Shown: positions 10,329 through 20,800, counted from the stretch's first letter. The stretch is DNA of 64,000 nucleotides from Trichaptum fuscoviolaceum (GCA_910574455.1 CAJSYZ010000009.1:3303040-3367039), one strand, 5' to 3'. Notes: generated by a model from the letters alone, not told the origin. A program made the numbers and translations.

Positions 10329-11354
10329 ATGCCTAGGAACTTCAAGGCTTCAAGTCTGCACCACCTGGCGCTGGTGGTTCTCTTAACTTCCACGCTTCAA
10401 ACTCGGAGAAACAATTATTTTGTTAGATGCCAACCGGTTCCCCGTACGTACAGAAAATATCAATTGTTCAGCAATAAGCCACAAACTTACTATTTTCTAT
10501 AAGCCTTTATCCCCCCTTCAATAGCCTCCATGCATCCTTCCATCAGTATCAGCTTTCCCGGGGACCCAAACCCTCGCTCCCCGATATTCACCAGACCTTC
10601 AGCTTCTGCAAGCACAATTTCCGTGTCCACAACCACACTTATAGGTTCTGATGAGATATTACCATCCAGTACTAGTGGGGATGTCACGCAGACTTCGGTC
10701 CAAACAAGCACAACTGGGACAAGCGCGACTATATCAAGTCCCAGTGGGGATGCCACCGGTCCTACGACTGAGCCAAGTACATCTCGGAGGAGCGTCTCTG
10801 TCGCACCTATCATTGCTGGTGTAATGGGAAGCATATGTGTCACCGCTGTCGTCCTTATCACAGGAGTATGTCTTTTCCGACGCCGTAGACGTCAAAAGTC
10901 GATGGCCACAGATCCCGTAGCTATCCTGCCGACAGCGATGCCTTATTCAGACCCAGCTTTTCATCCTGGAGCCAGTTCCAAGGGACAGCGAAGCGACCCT
11001 ACCCGCAAGCCTTCTGGGAAAGAGGAGGAAAATATACAACGAAGGAAATCGTCGCATCCTCTCGCGAGACCTGAGGTGGAATCGAGGCCTGAAGAAGCTG
11101 GAGACGATACGCTCGCTTCTATGCGCCATGTGGCTGAAATTCGCGAGGAGGTGGCGAGGCTGAGGCAGCTTCTCATGGGCTCGCAGCAATTGACAGGTAC
11201 CGGTACTCCTACCCCGGACCAAACATCCCAATTGTCGGAAATGCGGGAGGAGATACAGAGACTACGACATTTGGTTTCTCTGCAGCCCTCCGATAGACAG
11301 AATCTCTTCGATGGTGTCAGTCGAACAACTTCCCCTCCTGTATATGAAGAGTGA
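10329..11354 (+). CDS. Single-pass membrane protein, CFEM paralogue without CFEM
   Basis: Two exons, 10329-10443 and 10504-11354 (321 aa). The 60-nt intron has a CTTAC branch-like word and ends TATAAG. The order is an N-terminal hydrophobic segment (LALVVLLTSTL), a Ser/Thr/Pro-rich ectodomain, a transmembrane helix (VMGSICVTAVVLITGVCLF) with an RRRRR stop-transfer, a charged linker, and a C-terminal coiled coil with two related heptad blocks (AEIREEVARLRQLL and SEMREEIQRLRHLV) ending PPVYEE. Exon 1, the intron position and the whole C-terminal half match the gene at 12940-14069, but the cysteine-rich CFEM domain that should follow the junction is missing. It could be a wall sensor that lost its ligand domain. 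Confidence 0.75.
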
Positions 11355-11877
11355 CGTACATTAGACAGTAGACTCGGAGAAGCCTTAGTCGGATCAAACC
11401 TTCCATGAATATGAACATTGATATTTGGAGAGTTTACCACTTCCTGGTATGAAGAGTTTGCTTAACTGTTGAGAGTATACATTATTAGTAGATGCAGTCT
11501 CCTACTCAACCCCCCCCTTCCCCCCCCCCCCCCCCCCGGTCCAAGTTGAAGCGCCGCCTTTTGAGCAACTTGGACCCTGAGGCCTCGGCCTCTTCCGAAC
11601 CGTGGGAGGGTTTGGGTAGGAGACTGGTTCCAAAGTGTCTTCCTCACTGGCAGGTTTGCCAGCTACGGTCAATTTTCCTATGTAGTCGAAGCCATCGAAC
11701 ACTAGGCATCATCTCCAATACCTTCACTGCCTAGCTCATGCGCTTGTAGCTGTTTTCCTTCTAAATTCTATACCAGAAAGGCATCCAATGTGGTTGGTGA
11801 AAGAAAGCAAGGCAAGTAGACTAAGACTATGGGTTTCGAGTCTTCCTTCGACTCATTCTTCCGCAGAGAAAGGCACC
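11355..11877. other. Intergenic with a poly-C tract
   Basis: No supported gene. Short frames across the C-run (11510-11537) are low complexity. Confidence 0.45.
11510..11537. repeat. Poly-C tract
   Basis: Two C runs separated by TT, the longer 17 bases. Its length is likely to be unreliable in any assembly. Confidence 0.9.
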
Positions 11878-11946
11878 TAGACTCGTAAACCAGTCATTTG
11901 TGCAATGAAAGTAAAACACTACACAAATGACTGGCTTGCGAGTCTA
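11878..11946. mobile_element. 69-bp hairpin MITE
   Basis: A nearly perfect foldback: TAGACTCGTAAACCAGTC at the left matches the complement of GACTGGCTTGCGAGTCTA at the right, with a loop of about 19 nt. The flanks AAGGCACC and GAGGCACC look like an 8-bp target duplication with one mismatch. The arms match the ends of the 744-bp element at 61262-62005, so this is probably a minimal non-autonomous member of the same hAT- or Mutator-like family. Confidence 0.8.
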
Positions 11947-12349
11947 GAGGCACCCAATATCATGAATATATTGGCCAACGTGGACACTCCTTTTCCTCGG
12001 ATTCCTCGAGAAAGGATAAGCATCTTCATGATCATTGACGGCCATATAGAGGTCTGACGGCATCTCCTTCAACTTCAGACAGTCTGATGTTCCCCTTCTG
12101 GCAACGGAACTGGACCACTGCACCGTGACGGTCTCAACGACCCCGTTATAACCATTGCCTTTACGCCCGTGAACATATGAGCCAAGAAAAAAAACACGGC
12201 TCTGATTCAGACGCTTTCAGCCTTGCTCGTCATCTTCTAATCGTCTAGCCCTTGCGCCTCCGAGCTATCCATAAGTACGTAACTGTGCAGAGTATCCTAA
12301 CAACCGTTTATGTGCTCTCACTTGTCCCAAAAATTCGCCTCATACTTTT
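11947..12349. other. Intergenic
   Basis: No gene is seen between the MITE and the CFEM relic. Confidence 0.4.
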
Positions 12350-12500
12350 CCTCTCTTGTAGGTATCGACTGTCTGCACGAAACCACATTGCTTATCGGTT
12401 TTATCAAATTACCCTTTCAACCAAACTGCAAGATCTCAGCCTTACCAACACTGAAATCTTTCTACCAGAAGCTTGCGACGCCATCAAGGTCATGACCGTG
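12350..12500 (+). pseudogene. CFEM-domain relic
   Basis: Translation from 12364 gives IDCLHETTLLIGFIKLPFQPNC, which aligns without gaps to VVCLCESPTFIDFIESCFQSNC of the CFEM gene at 4290. Two cysteines are lost (C to H, C to P). The next conserved part (LTNTEIF..ACDAI) continues in another frame, so there is a frameshift. No intact start or upstream half remains. It lies directly upstream of the intact CFEM gene, which suggests a decayed tandem copy. Confidence 0.65.
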
Positions 12501-12939
12501 CTAGACACATATGCCACCCTGAGTCCGACCATGTCCTTTGGCAGATACTCTTGTTCGCATCAGACCCCCGGCATCGCCGAAAAGTGATGGGAAAATAAGA
12601 CTCTGAAGACTGCCAGATATATGCTCGGAGATTTGAAACAGTAAATGCTGGTATAGTGGTCATCACTCAGTCGATTCAACAATCTTGATTGTTGTTGCGG
12701 CAACTTGTTGCGTGTATAATGTTTGAATGAACGAGGTAAGTGTGTTTCTCATATGTAACGTTGACTGACGGGTGTATGATGAAGCAGGTTGTCTTAGAAC
12801 CCATCTCATGGCGTGCAGTCTATATAAGCAACAGAGGTATAGTGATGGTGAAGACTGTGATATCTCTACTCACGCACATACCTGCGAATTTCAGCTGGAC
12901 CTTCATTTCGCTCCTTGTTGGGTACCGTCCAATACTCCT
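12501..12939. other. Upstream region of the CFEM membrane gene
   Basis: No gene is seen. TATATAAG at about 12821 could be a TATA box for the gene starting at 12940. Confidence 0.35.
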
Positions 12940-14069
12940 ATGATTTTCAAGGCTTCGCCATCGCAGCAGATAGCCCTTGTGTTCTGGATCTTGGCAAACG
13001 AGAGATACATTCGCTTTGTTGAATGTCAAACAGTTCCCCGTAAGTAGTATGAAAGAGTGCATGGGTATACTTGCAGAAGCTCACAGTATTGAACGACTCC
13101 GCAGAATGTGCCTTAACTTGCGTCGCCAGTGCAAACGTTACTGGCTGCTCCGCTTCGGACAACAAATGCCTGTGCATTAGTACGGATTTCCTAAGTTCAG
13201 TTGTTAGCTGCTTCCAAACGACTTGCGAGGCTAGTGATATCGTCAATTCCAGGGATTTTTTGAAACAGACTTGCGAAGCTGTAGGAATTACCTTGAACGT
13301 ACCTGCTACCCCATTGGATTCCGCTCAAGACATGACAAGCGTACTTGCGGTTGCGGAGCCGTTCACCACGGACCCCCTCACTTTCATTACTAAATCCACC
13401 TCTAGCATATTTGCTAGTAGTACATTCTCATCCAGCACTGTCAATCCATCCGGCAGTGATTCTACTGGGTCGGACCCGACACCGATAGCAAGCCCACGAA
13501 GCACGCCCTCTGGAAATTCTGGCGCGAGGAAGTCGCTAGTGCCTATCATGGTCGGTGTGCTGAGCAGCGTAGGCTTCCTTACCTGCGGGGCTGCCATCGG
13601 ATTGTGTCTTTTACGACGTCGAAGGACGAGAAAGGTGCATATCATGGAACAATATGCAGTTGTACCGCCTATGACGCCCTTCATGCTTTCCGCTTCCAGC
13701 CCTGGAGAAAGTCTGGAAGGACAAATACTACGGGAGAACATTTTGGATCGATTCAAGTCGGTGGAATCGATTCCGCTTATTGTCAGGTCCAATATAGAGC
13801 CGAGGAATGAGGGGTCAGGAGAGGAGACAGTGGCATTAAAGCGCCAGGTCTCAGAAATTCGTCAAGAGGTAGCGAGGCTAAGGCAGTTGCTCGTAATCCC
13901 ACACCAATCGCCCTCTAATAACACTATTCCAGACCAGGCCGTGGCGCTATCAGAAATGCGGGAGGAAATGCAGAGACTGCGACACTTGGTATCTCTACAG
14001 CCTACCGATCGACGGAACGTCTTTGATAGTGTCAGTCGGACCACGTCTCTCCCTGCGTATGAGGTTTGA
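12940..14069 (+). CDS. CFEM-domain single-pass membrane protein with coiled coil
   Basis: Two exons, 12940-13039 and 13087-14069 (360 aa); the intron is only 47 nt. Exon 1 encodes a short N-terminus like that of the paralogue at 10329 and ends at the equivalent TTCCCC|GT site. Exon 2 opens into a CFEM domain with eight cysteines (AECALTC, C after 8, Asp, CLC, C after 11, C after 4, C after 15). A Ser/Thr-rich stalk follows, then a transmembrane helix (VGVLSSVGFLTCGAAIGLCLL) with RRRR on the inner side, then a coiled coil (EIRQEVARLRQLL, SEMREEMQRLRHLV) and a PAYEV tail. The likely role is a cell-surface protein with a haem-binding or wall-facing domain and an oligomerising cytoplasmic tail. 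Function is not established. Confidence 0.82.
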
Positions 14070-14486
14070 CGTAGATTGCAGTATTGTATGCTCTGTATCA
14101 CATTTACATATATTAATTTTACTACGTTATTATACACGAAGTTAACTTGGAACCACTTTACACCAGTCATACCTCGATAGTTGCTGAAGATTACTCTGCC
14201 ATCCGTGATTTGGATGACGCCATGGGTAGAGTACGATCTAGTATAACTTGAATTCTTTATATCAAAGCCAATACAGGCATCTGAAGATTCGCTTCCATTT
14301 ACAGGGCCACCTTTAAGATGTCGATACCGGCGAGGAAGCAGCGGTGCTGTCCAAAATCGCTAAAGAACCCTCACATGTCCAGGCCGACTACATCACCTGA
14401 AGCTCGTCGCTCGACATCGACTACTCACCAAAATTGTCAAAGAGACCAACTGTAGGTAGTCCCCCACCATGTCCTCTCCAATGTAG
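14070..14486. other. No clear gene; possible upstream exons of a broken gene
   Basis: Short coding-like pieces around 14300-14390 may be decayed exons of the frame at 14487-14671, but none could be joined with confidence. Confidence 0.3.
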
Positions 14487-14671
14487 ACATCGTTTCTCGC
14501 TATAGTCAGGTATGGGCTGAGGTCATGGACAGATGGCGCTTATGGTCTGCGCCACGCATTACTGGGATTATTGGATGAGTGGGATTTGATCTCGGATGGC
14601 GTGGACTGCCCCTTTACCTTCTCCGAGGAAGAAATCGATCTGCATTGCGATATCCTCGAGAAGGGTGAAAG
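14487..14671 (+). pseudogene. Host reading frame, part 5' of the Copia insertion
   Basis: The frame runs from about 14487 (or from a likely acceptor CAG before 14511) through GLLDEWDLI, DCPFTFSEEE and ILEKGES. The Copia element begins at 14672. Removing the element and one GAAAG copy continues the same frame at 29364 (ITQRRIILCDEIGCNPDGG) to a stop at 29547, so the frame was intact before the insertion. The pattern DCPFTFSEEE...H...IGCNPDGG...YDEV resembles the C-terminal tail of fungal aminoglycoside-phosphotransferase-like proteins; this is tentative. Confidence 0.5.
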
Positions 14672-14726
14672 TGTTGGATGTATGCGATTTCCGTCGCGTT
14701 TCTTACTTGTTTCACACGTCGCAGTC
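14672..14726 (+). repeat. Copia 5' LTR, left part
   Basis: The first 55 bp match 29172-29226. The chromovirus then interrupts after CAGTC. Confidence 0.9.
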
Positions 14727-15275
14727 TGTTACGTTCACGGCTTCGATGGACTTATCACGGAAATGATAAGTGACCAAAGCGTTGTTGGGTGAAGTAGCAA
14801 GTACAGTATGGAGGGTCCGCTTTGTGAGGGTCTCTATACCGGAAGTCGTGGGTGAACAGAGTCTTTGGTACGTGATTGTAAAAGACTATAGGAGGATTGA
14901 CTTAAGTGTCATCCTGGGGCGCTATGTACATGGCCTTATATACTACAGAGAACAATAGAGTGGAGTAAGGAATGAAACTACATCATCGCGGGTCAGAAGT
15001 GGAGTGAGTCCGTCATAGTGGCTCTAATTAATGGAGGATGATGTCAGGTCGGGGCATAGGTGGAGTAGAGTGGAGTAGAATGATGTATCATCGGAGTAGA
15101 AGGTCCTGGGGCTCTCGGAGTGAAGGTGGAGCGAGTGGAGCCATCGGAGTGTGGAGTCGATGATGAAAGAATGATGCAATGTGTGTACGCACATGCAGGT
15201 AGAAAGGGTGAGAGAAAAAGATGAGGGGGAACATAAACAATGTGTAAACAAGGGTAAGCAGCTTGATGCGTAACA
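14727..15275 (-). repeat. Chromovirus 3' LTR (in element orientation)
   Basis: 549 bp, matching 27356-27904. The middle is rich in GGAGTAGAGTGG-like words. Confidence 0.95.
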
Positions 15276-15350
15276 ATACCCTGTCACTAAGATTGAAATT
15301 CCGTAGTAGCATAGAAATGCGAATGCGAGAATTTCAAAGAAAGGTACAAC

Positions 15351-15437
15351 GCTATAGGATCAAGTTAAGATCAATAAGTAAAAGCGTAAAAGAGAGATAA
15401 ATATCAGTCGCTATAGGGTCAAGTTAAGACCAATAAG
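15351..15437. repeat. Short direct repeat before the chromovirus 3' LTR
   Basis: CTATAGG[A/G]TCAAGTTAAG with a short tail occurs twice (15351-15378 and 15410-15437), about 59 bp apart, between the last frame and the 3' LTR. Confidence 0.6.
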
Positions 15438-15440
15438 GGT

Positions 15441-16397
15441 TCAAGCGCTGGGTACATTGGATGAAATCGTCTGCGAAAAATCAAAGTTATTAAGGAAAGC
15501 ATGATATAAAGAAACAGACTGTGGATTAGTCCAGTCGATGGGGGCATATGTCTCGGGCGAAGTGAAGTCCTCGGGTCGGGGAGTGTTGACCACATAAACT
15601 GGCGAAGATGGTTGGATAACGACGGTGGGCGGAGTCATGTGAGGTGTTTCAGGAAGGGGAACGTCCTGGGCCTGCTGATTGACCGCCTGAAGTTCTTCCT
15701 CTGTCGGTAAGTGGAGCTGTTGACGAGGGCTGGGCAGTGGCGGAGCGGATTTGAAATTGCTGAGTTGATCAAGGTCGAAGATTGGCACATGCGCTTGCTC
15801 ATGGTAGGCATCGGGCGCAGCCAGTGGGGGTAGCTCGAGAGGGGAGGGAGTCGTCATAGGCTGTGGTTCCGGGTCGTCTGGTAAGTGTACCTGTCCATCT
15901 TTGATTTCCGATGAGAGGAGGCGCTCGAATTCGTACTCGGTGAACTGGTTCTCGAGTTGAGTAATAAGAACTTGATTCATGCGACGTACTAGCTCCTGAT
16001 ACTCATAAGAATCAATCTTCTGCTTCCTGAGTCGGTTGTTCTCCAAGATATCAAGCATTTTGCACAAGTGGCCATACATCTGTTGCGTAGTGTAGACGAT
16101 GTGCGGGAGTGGACTGATGCTGGTGTTCTTGGTGAGGTCGCGAAGTTTGCCGTTGTGGAGAAGAGCAGCTGCACACTGTCGACGGGTCTGCGAGGTCTGG
16201 ATGAAGGGGAGTCCGGGGAGGAGTTGGTCGCATAGAGGGGGGAGGAGGAGGCCTTCTCTGTATCTCTGTCGGTTCGGGTGCACTCGTTTCTGTGTTGAAG
16301 TGTAATAGAGGCGACCAGAGAGTCCGTGCCGGGTGTTGCGAGTAGCGGGCATGGGGACTAGTTCTAGTGAACCGGGCAGTACCTGCAACACTTGCAT
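15441..16397 (-). CDS. Chromovirus downstream frame 4 (unknown)
   Basis: 318 codons from ATG 16397 (MQVLQVLPGSLELVP). It is the last frame before the 3' LTR and overlaps the previous one by 34 nt. There is no match to known retroelement domains. The middle has a helical, possibly coiled segment (GHLCKMLDILENNRLRKQK, LVRRMNQVLITQLENQF). The second half is rich in Pro, Gln and acidic residues, and the end is aromatic. I see no signal peptide or membrane helix, so it does not look like an envelope protein. Its length in such a young element argues that it is expressed. Confidence 0.5.
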   Translation of the reverse strand: MQVLQVLPGSLELVPMPATRNTRHGLSGRLYYTSTQKRVHPNRQRYREGLLLPPLCDQLLPGLPFIQTSQTRRQCAAALLHNGKLRDLTKNTSISPLPHIVYTTQQMYGHLCKMLDILENNRLRKQKIDSYEYQELVRRMNQVLITQLENQFTEYEFERLLSSEIKDGQVHLPDDPEPQPMTTPSPLELPPLAAPDAYHEQAHVPIFDLDQLSNFKSAPPLPSPRQQLHLPTEEELQAVNQQAQDVPLPETPHMTPPTVVIQPSSPVYVVNTPRPEDFTSPETYAPIDWTNPQSVSLYHAFLNNFDFSQTISSNVPSA

Positions 16398-16915
16398 ATG
16401 CAGATCGGGTCTTCGTCGTACGCCACAAAGTGTTGCTGCACTGTTCCTGCGTGGCGGATGCGGCGGCCTATCCAGGGGACGTAAGGGAGCTCGAGGAGGA
16501 TGTGGAGGGCTTGTAGAATCGGGACGGCGTATTCGGGGGTGAAGAAGGTGCGGCGGAGGACTAGAGTGGTGAGCTGGGGGTGGGGGTTGAGAGTCTTGAG
16601 ACGGCGGATGTTGACAAGATCAGTGTGGGCCGGGTCGAAGATATACTCTCGGACAAGGTCGAGAGGACTCAAAGGGGGAAGTGTAGGAGAGGGAGGGGGA
16701 GAGGGGTATTCGTTCTCGGGGTGGACGGGTGTCAGTTGCGGGTGCCATACGCCATTGTGCCAGTCATTTGCGTGATTGCCCCAGCCTGTTACCCAGAGGG
16801 GATCAATATCCTCAACAGGTAGTAGAGGTCCGGGGTCAGTGGCGGCGAGGTGTTCCTCGGCGTCAAAGGGAGGGACTTCGAACGTTGGGTTGGGAGTGTC
16901 GAAGTTGAATGGCAT
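16364..16915 (-). CDS. Chromovirus downstream frame 3 (unknown)
   Basis: 183 codons from ATG 16915. The N-terminal half is rich in Pro, Asp and Trp, with YPSPPPSPTLPPLSPLD in the middle. A helical, leucine-rich C-terminal half (IRRLKTLNPHPQLTTLVLRR, ILQALHILLELPYVPW) ends in the cysteine cluster CICKCCRYC. It overlaps frame 2 by 53 nt and frame 4 by 34 nt. No known family is recognised. Cysteine clusters of this kind can bind metal or be lipid-modified, but that is speculation. Confidence 0.45.
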   Translation of the reverse strand: MPFNFDTPNPTFEVPPFDAEEHLAATDPGPLLPVEDIDPLWVTGWGNHANDWHNGVWHPQLTPVHPENEYPSPPPSPTLPPLSPLDLVREYIFDPAHTDLVNIRRLKTLNPHPQLTTLVLRRTFFTPEYAVPILQALHILLELPYVPWIGRRIRHAGTVQQHFVAYDEDPICICKCCRYCPVH

Positions 16916-17480
16916 GTTGAATGGGGATATTTTCTTTGTCAGAATCGGGGTTGTCTGTGGTGTGACTGGTCAGGGATTCCGTAGAGGTGGTCGGGCTATA
17001 TGCAGGAGAAAAGGGTTCCAAGGGCGGAGGGGATGTGGAACTGTTGGAGCTAGAAGTTTGAGCGGGTGCCGGTTGCCTGTGAATGAATCTAAATCCGTTT
17101 GGAAGTTGTACAGATCCTTCAAGGTCGTTTGACTTGACCATTTGAATTAGTATATAGAGTCCTATCGAAAGGTGTGCCTGGTGTAGTGGAGTTGCATGGG
17201 TAAGAAGAGTATCGATGAAATTGATGAGGTGATTGAGCGGTGGAGTGTTGGGTTCTTCTTGTTGATGAATGAAATTGAATAGGTGGAAAATGAGTGTGGG
17301 TTGACGGTTGGTCGGAGTTTCTGCTGCTAGTGTGCGAAGGTCGTTAAGAATTTGTTCTTTGCTTATTTCTGTGGGAGGGGGAGGGTCATTACGAAGGGGT
17401 TGTGGAGATGGTATCGGAGTAGGGCGGCGGTGGTTGGTATTGCGGCGTTGACGTGATAATGAACTGATTGTGCGGCCCAT
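16863..17480 (-). CDS. Chromovirus downstream frame 2 (unknown)
   Basis: 205 codons from ATG 17480; the frame itself is open further upstream, to a GTG at 17654. The N-terminus is basic (MGRTISSLSRQRRN), followed by a proline stretch. Then comes a helical block (ISKEQILNDLRTLAAE, LIFHLFNFIHQQEE, LNHLINFIDTLLTHATPLHQAHLSIGLYILIQM), and a Ser/Thr/Pro-rich tail. It overlaps frame 1 by 92 nt. No family is recognised. The helical block could be an assembly domain. Confidence 0.45.
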   Translation of the reverse strand: MGRTISSLSRQRRNTNHRRPTPIPSPQPLRNDPPPPTEISKEQILNDLRTLAAETPTNRQPTLIFHLFNFIHQQEEPNTPPLNHLINFIDTLLTHATPLHQAHLSIGLYILIQMVKSNDLEGSVQLPNGFRFIHRQPAPAQTSSSNSSTSPPPLEPFSPAYSPTTSTESLTSHTTDNPDSDKENIPIQHAIQLRHSQPNVRSPSL

Positions 17481-17685
17481 ATCGTACTGAAATTTCCGGG
17501 GTGTCTCTTCGATATGCGTGTGAGAACACAAAGCGTTGGTTGAAAGGCTGATAGGGTCCTGGGCCTTGGTCAATGCGTTTGAATGCTTCGATAAGGAGTA
17601 GTTCCGCAAGATCCTTGACTTCAGGGCGGATGTCAAGTGAGAGGATGTATGCACAAACGTTAGCGAGATCGGCTGGTTTGATCAT
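17389..17685 (-). CDS. Chromovirus downstream frame 1, with a PPPPY motif (unknown)
   Basis: 98 codons from ATG 17685, starting 160 nt after the pol stop. The N-terminus is helical (ADLANVCAYILSLDI, LAELLLIEAFKRI) and the C-terminus holds PPPPYSDT. In retroviruses PPxY is a late-domain motif that recruits Nedd4-type ubiquitin ligases. In a fungal retroelement such a role would be unexpected, and the motif may be chance in a proline-rich tail. No known family is recognised. Confidence 0.4.
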   Translation of the reverse strand: MIKPADLANVCAYILSLDIRPEVKDLAELLLIEAFKRIDQGPGPYQPFNQRFVFSHAYRRDTPEISVRYGPHNQFIITSTPQYQPPPPYSDTISTTPS

Positions 17686-17844
17686 GGCCTGGTGGGTAGG
17701 GGAGCTTCTGGGTTCGATGAAATACTTCTGGGGTTGTCTAGATTCCGGGTGGTAGTTGAGATTACACTCGGAGTATCGGAGGATTTTGACAGATGGCGTA
17801 GTGTACTTGTTCCGGATGGGGTAATTGGACAGATGACTGGGAGG

Positions 17845-20800
17845 TCATTTGATCCGGTGTGCCTTCTTGTATTCCGATAGAAGTTCCTGAGTATTCTCCA
17901 GTGATTGTTCCGATATCCATTGGTTTTCTGATGTCGGGTATCCTAGCCATTTGACGAGATATTCGCGTTTCCTTGGTGGTCCTCGGTGATTGAGTATCGC
18001 TTCGACTTCAAATTCTTCTTCTCCTTCAATAAGGTCAGGTGGTGGTCGTGTGTAAGATGGTCCATGTTCGTCCGTTTCCTTGTGTGGAGTGAGAAGAGAA
18101 GCATGAAATACTGGGTGTATTTTCCAATGCTCTGGAAGATCAAGTCGATAGACATTGTCCCTGAGTTTCTTGATGATCGTAAAGGGTCCTTCTCGTTTAG
18201 ATTGGAATTTCGAAGGTAGTCCGGTGCGTCTGAGGTTCCTGGCTTCTAACCATACACTTTGTCCTTCTTCCAAGGGCTGGAAGTGTGATTCCTGTGTCTC
18301 ACGCTGGAATTCTTGTGCGAGAGTTAGAGCTGCTTCGGCTTCGGTTCGGAGTTCCAATATCTTGATTAAGCGAGTTTGGAGTGTGGGGATGTTACTGTCG
18401 ATCTCGGATTTTTCCGTAGGAAATGATGTTGGGTCGTATCCCATGAGTAATCGGAAAGGGGTCTGCTCTGTGGTGGAATGCTTGCGATTGTTGTGAGTGA
18501 ATTCCATCATTGGTATGTATCGTGACCAATGTTGGGGGTGGTTTGCTGCATAAATTCGGAAGTATGCTTCGATCTCCTGGTTTGTTCGTTCGGCTTGTCC
18601 ATCGGTTTGTGGGTGGTAGGCTGTAGACATTGCCTGCTTGATGTGCAGTAAGCGGCATAGCTGTCTGAATAGTGTCGATGCAAATTGGGGTCCACGATCT
18701 GAGATTATTTTCCTGGGTAATCCAAATCGTTTGTAGACGTTGTCGATGTAGAGTTGTGCGGTATCGAGTGCGGTGATTGTCTTGTTGCATGGGGTGAGTA
18801 CTATTGCCTTGGTGCAATCATGGTCCACAATAACACATATGCTGTCATAGCCATTTGATTCCGGTAGGTCGGTAATGAAATCAATATTGACTGTAGCAAA
18901 GGGGTATGTGTCTTTGTCTGCGATGATCGGGCTGAGCGGAGGTACGAGTGGATGGTGATTTATCTTCATCTGTTGGCAAATTGCGCATCCTTGCACATAT
19001 TTCGAAATGAACTGCTGCATGCGGGGCCAGTAGTAGGTGCGTCGAATCTGTTCCATTGTGTTTGCTATTCCTGGGTGATTTCGCGTAGGGAGGTCATGAT
19101 GAAGTCGTAAGATGTTTCTCATGATTTCCTTGTTCTTCGGAACATAGATCTTGTTCCTAAAGTGTACAAGGTTATCCTTGATTGAGAAGTCGTTCATCTT
19201 TGGTTTCGTGAGGGGGAGTTCTTTCTGAATGAGTGTCATTGCTTTCTGAATGTCGCCTGTTTCGAGTCGAATCTTGTCATGAAGTTCGTCAATGTCAATG
19301 GTGTTTCGATCATCATTGTCCTGGTCTTCTATTTCGGCTTCGAGTATTTCCATCTCTTGAATGAAAACCTTTTCTGGTAGAAGTGTAACTTCATTGTTGA
19401 GTTCTCCTTCCGTTTTAAATTGGTCGGGTCTCCGGGAAAGGGCATCGGATTGAATCATGTGTTTTCCGGGGACTGCTTGGATTTGGAGGGGGTAACGTGA
19501 AAGTTCGTTCTGCCATCGGGCTTGTCGAGGGGTTAATCGTTGTGGTTGTCGCCAATAGGTTAGGTTCTTGTGATCACAATGTACTGTGATAACATGTGGG
19601 CTGCCTAATAGATAGTGTCGCCATGTCTGTAATGCGCGGATGATAGCAAATAGTTCCCTGTCGTATATTTGCCAGTTTCGTTGTGTTGGATTAAGTGCTT
19701 GGGAGATGTATCCAATTGGTCGTAATTGATTATCCTTGTCGAGTTGTCGTAGTACTGCACCAGTAGCTACGGCTGAAGCGTCGGTTTCGAGGTAGAATGG
19801 CTTGTTCGGGTCGGGTTGCATAAGGAGTGGTTGTTTCGAGAATAAGTCCTTGAGCGTTTGAAAAGCATGTTGTTGTCGGTCGGTCCAAATGAATGGTATG
19901 TTTTTGCGTTTTAGTTGATCAAGGGGTCGGCATATGGTGGCGTAATGGGGAATGAATCGCCTGTAGAAGTTTGTAAATCCTGTGAATGATCGTATGTCTC
20001 GTAGATTCTTCGGTGTTGGCCAGTCAACTATTCCTTGTATCTTCGTCGGGTCAGTCTTGATCTGTGACTCGGAGATAATGTATCCTAGGAATGGGACTTC
20101 GGTCTGGTGGAATCGGCATTTGGCAGGTTTGAGATATAGCTTGTGTTTCTTGAGGACGTCGAAAACTTCAAGGGTATTCGAGATAAGTTGTTGCATAGTG
20201 GCGGCATGGATCATAATGTCGTCCATGTAAACAATACACTTGTTTTCGCGGATTTGCTTTGCAAGTATATCATTCATGAAACGTTGAAAGGTGGCGGGTG
20301 AATTGCATAGGCCAAAGAACATAACTGTTGGTTGAAAGTGTCCTTCTTCGCAGTTGAATGCGGCTTTCCATTGGTCTTCTTCCTTGATTCGAATGTTGTG
20401 GTATCCTTGTCGAATATCGAGGGTGGTGAAGTATTTGGATCCTTGGAGTTGATTCAATAGTGTCTGGGTGTTCGGTATCGGAAATCCATCGCGGATTGTA
20501 TGCTCGTTAAGATATCGATAATCCTGAATCGGTCGGAGGGTTCCATCTTTCTTGCTGATGAAGAATAATGGTGAGGCCATCGGTGATGCGGAGGGTTTAA
20601 TGAATCCTTTCTTGAGTAGGTCATTAATAAGATCACGGAGTATGGGTCTTTGGTGGTATGGAGTATTGTAGGTTTTGAAGATTTTTGGTATGAATGAGGG
20701 TTTCGTCTTGATTTCGTGATCATAAGGTCGTGCTGGTGGATATGTTTGGATTTCTTTTTTGGAGAAGATGTTGGCATAGGGCATATATTCCTTTGGGATG

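Noticed and set aside
11492..11734. Proline-rich frames across the poly-C tract
   Set aside because: Low-complexity translation of a homopolymer; no domain and no splice partners.
14770..15312. Short frames in 14770-15312, repeated at 27399-27941
   Set aside because: They lie in the two chromovirus LTRs, which explains why they occur twice.
16364..16915. Chromovirus downstream frames as an envelope gene
   Set aside because: No signal peptide, transmembrane helix or fusion-peptide-like segment is visible in any of the four frames.
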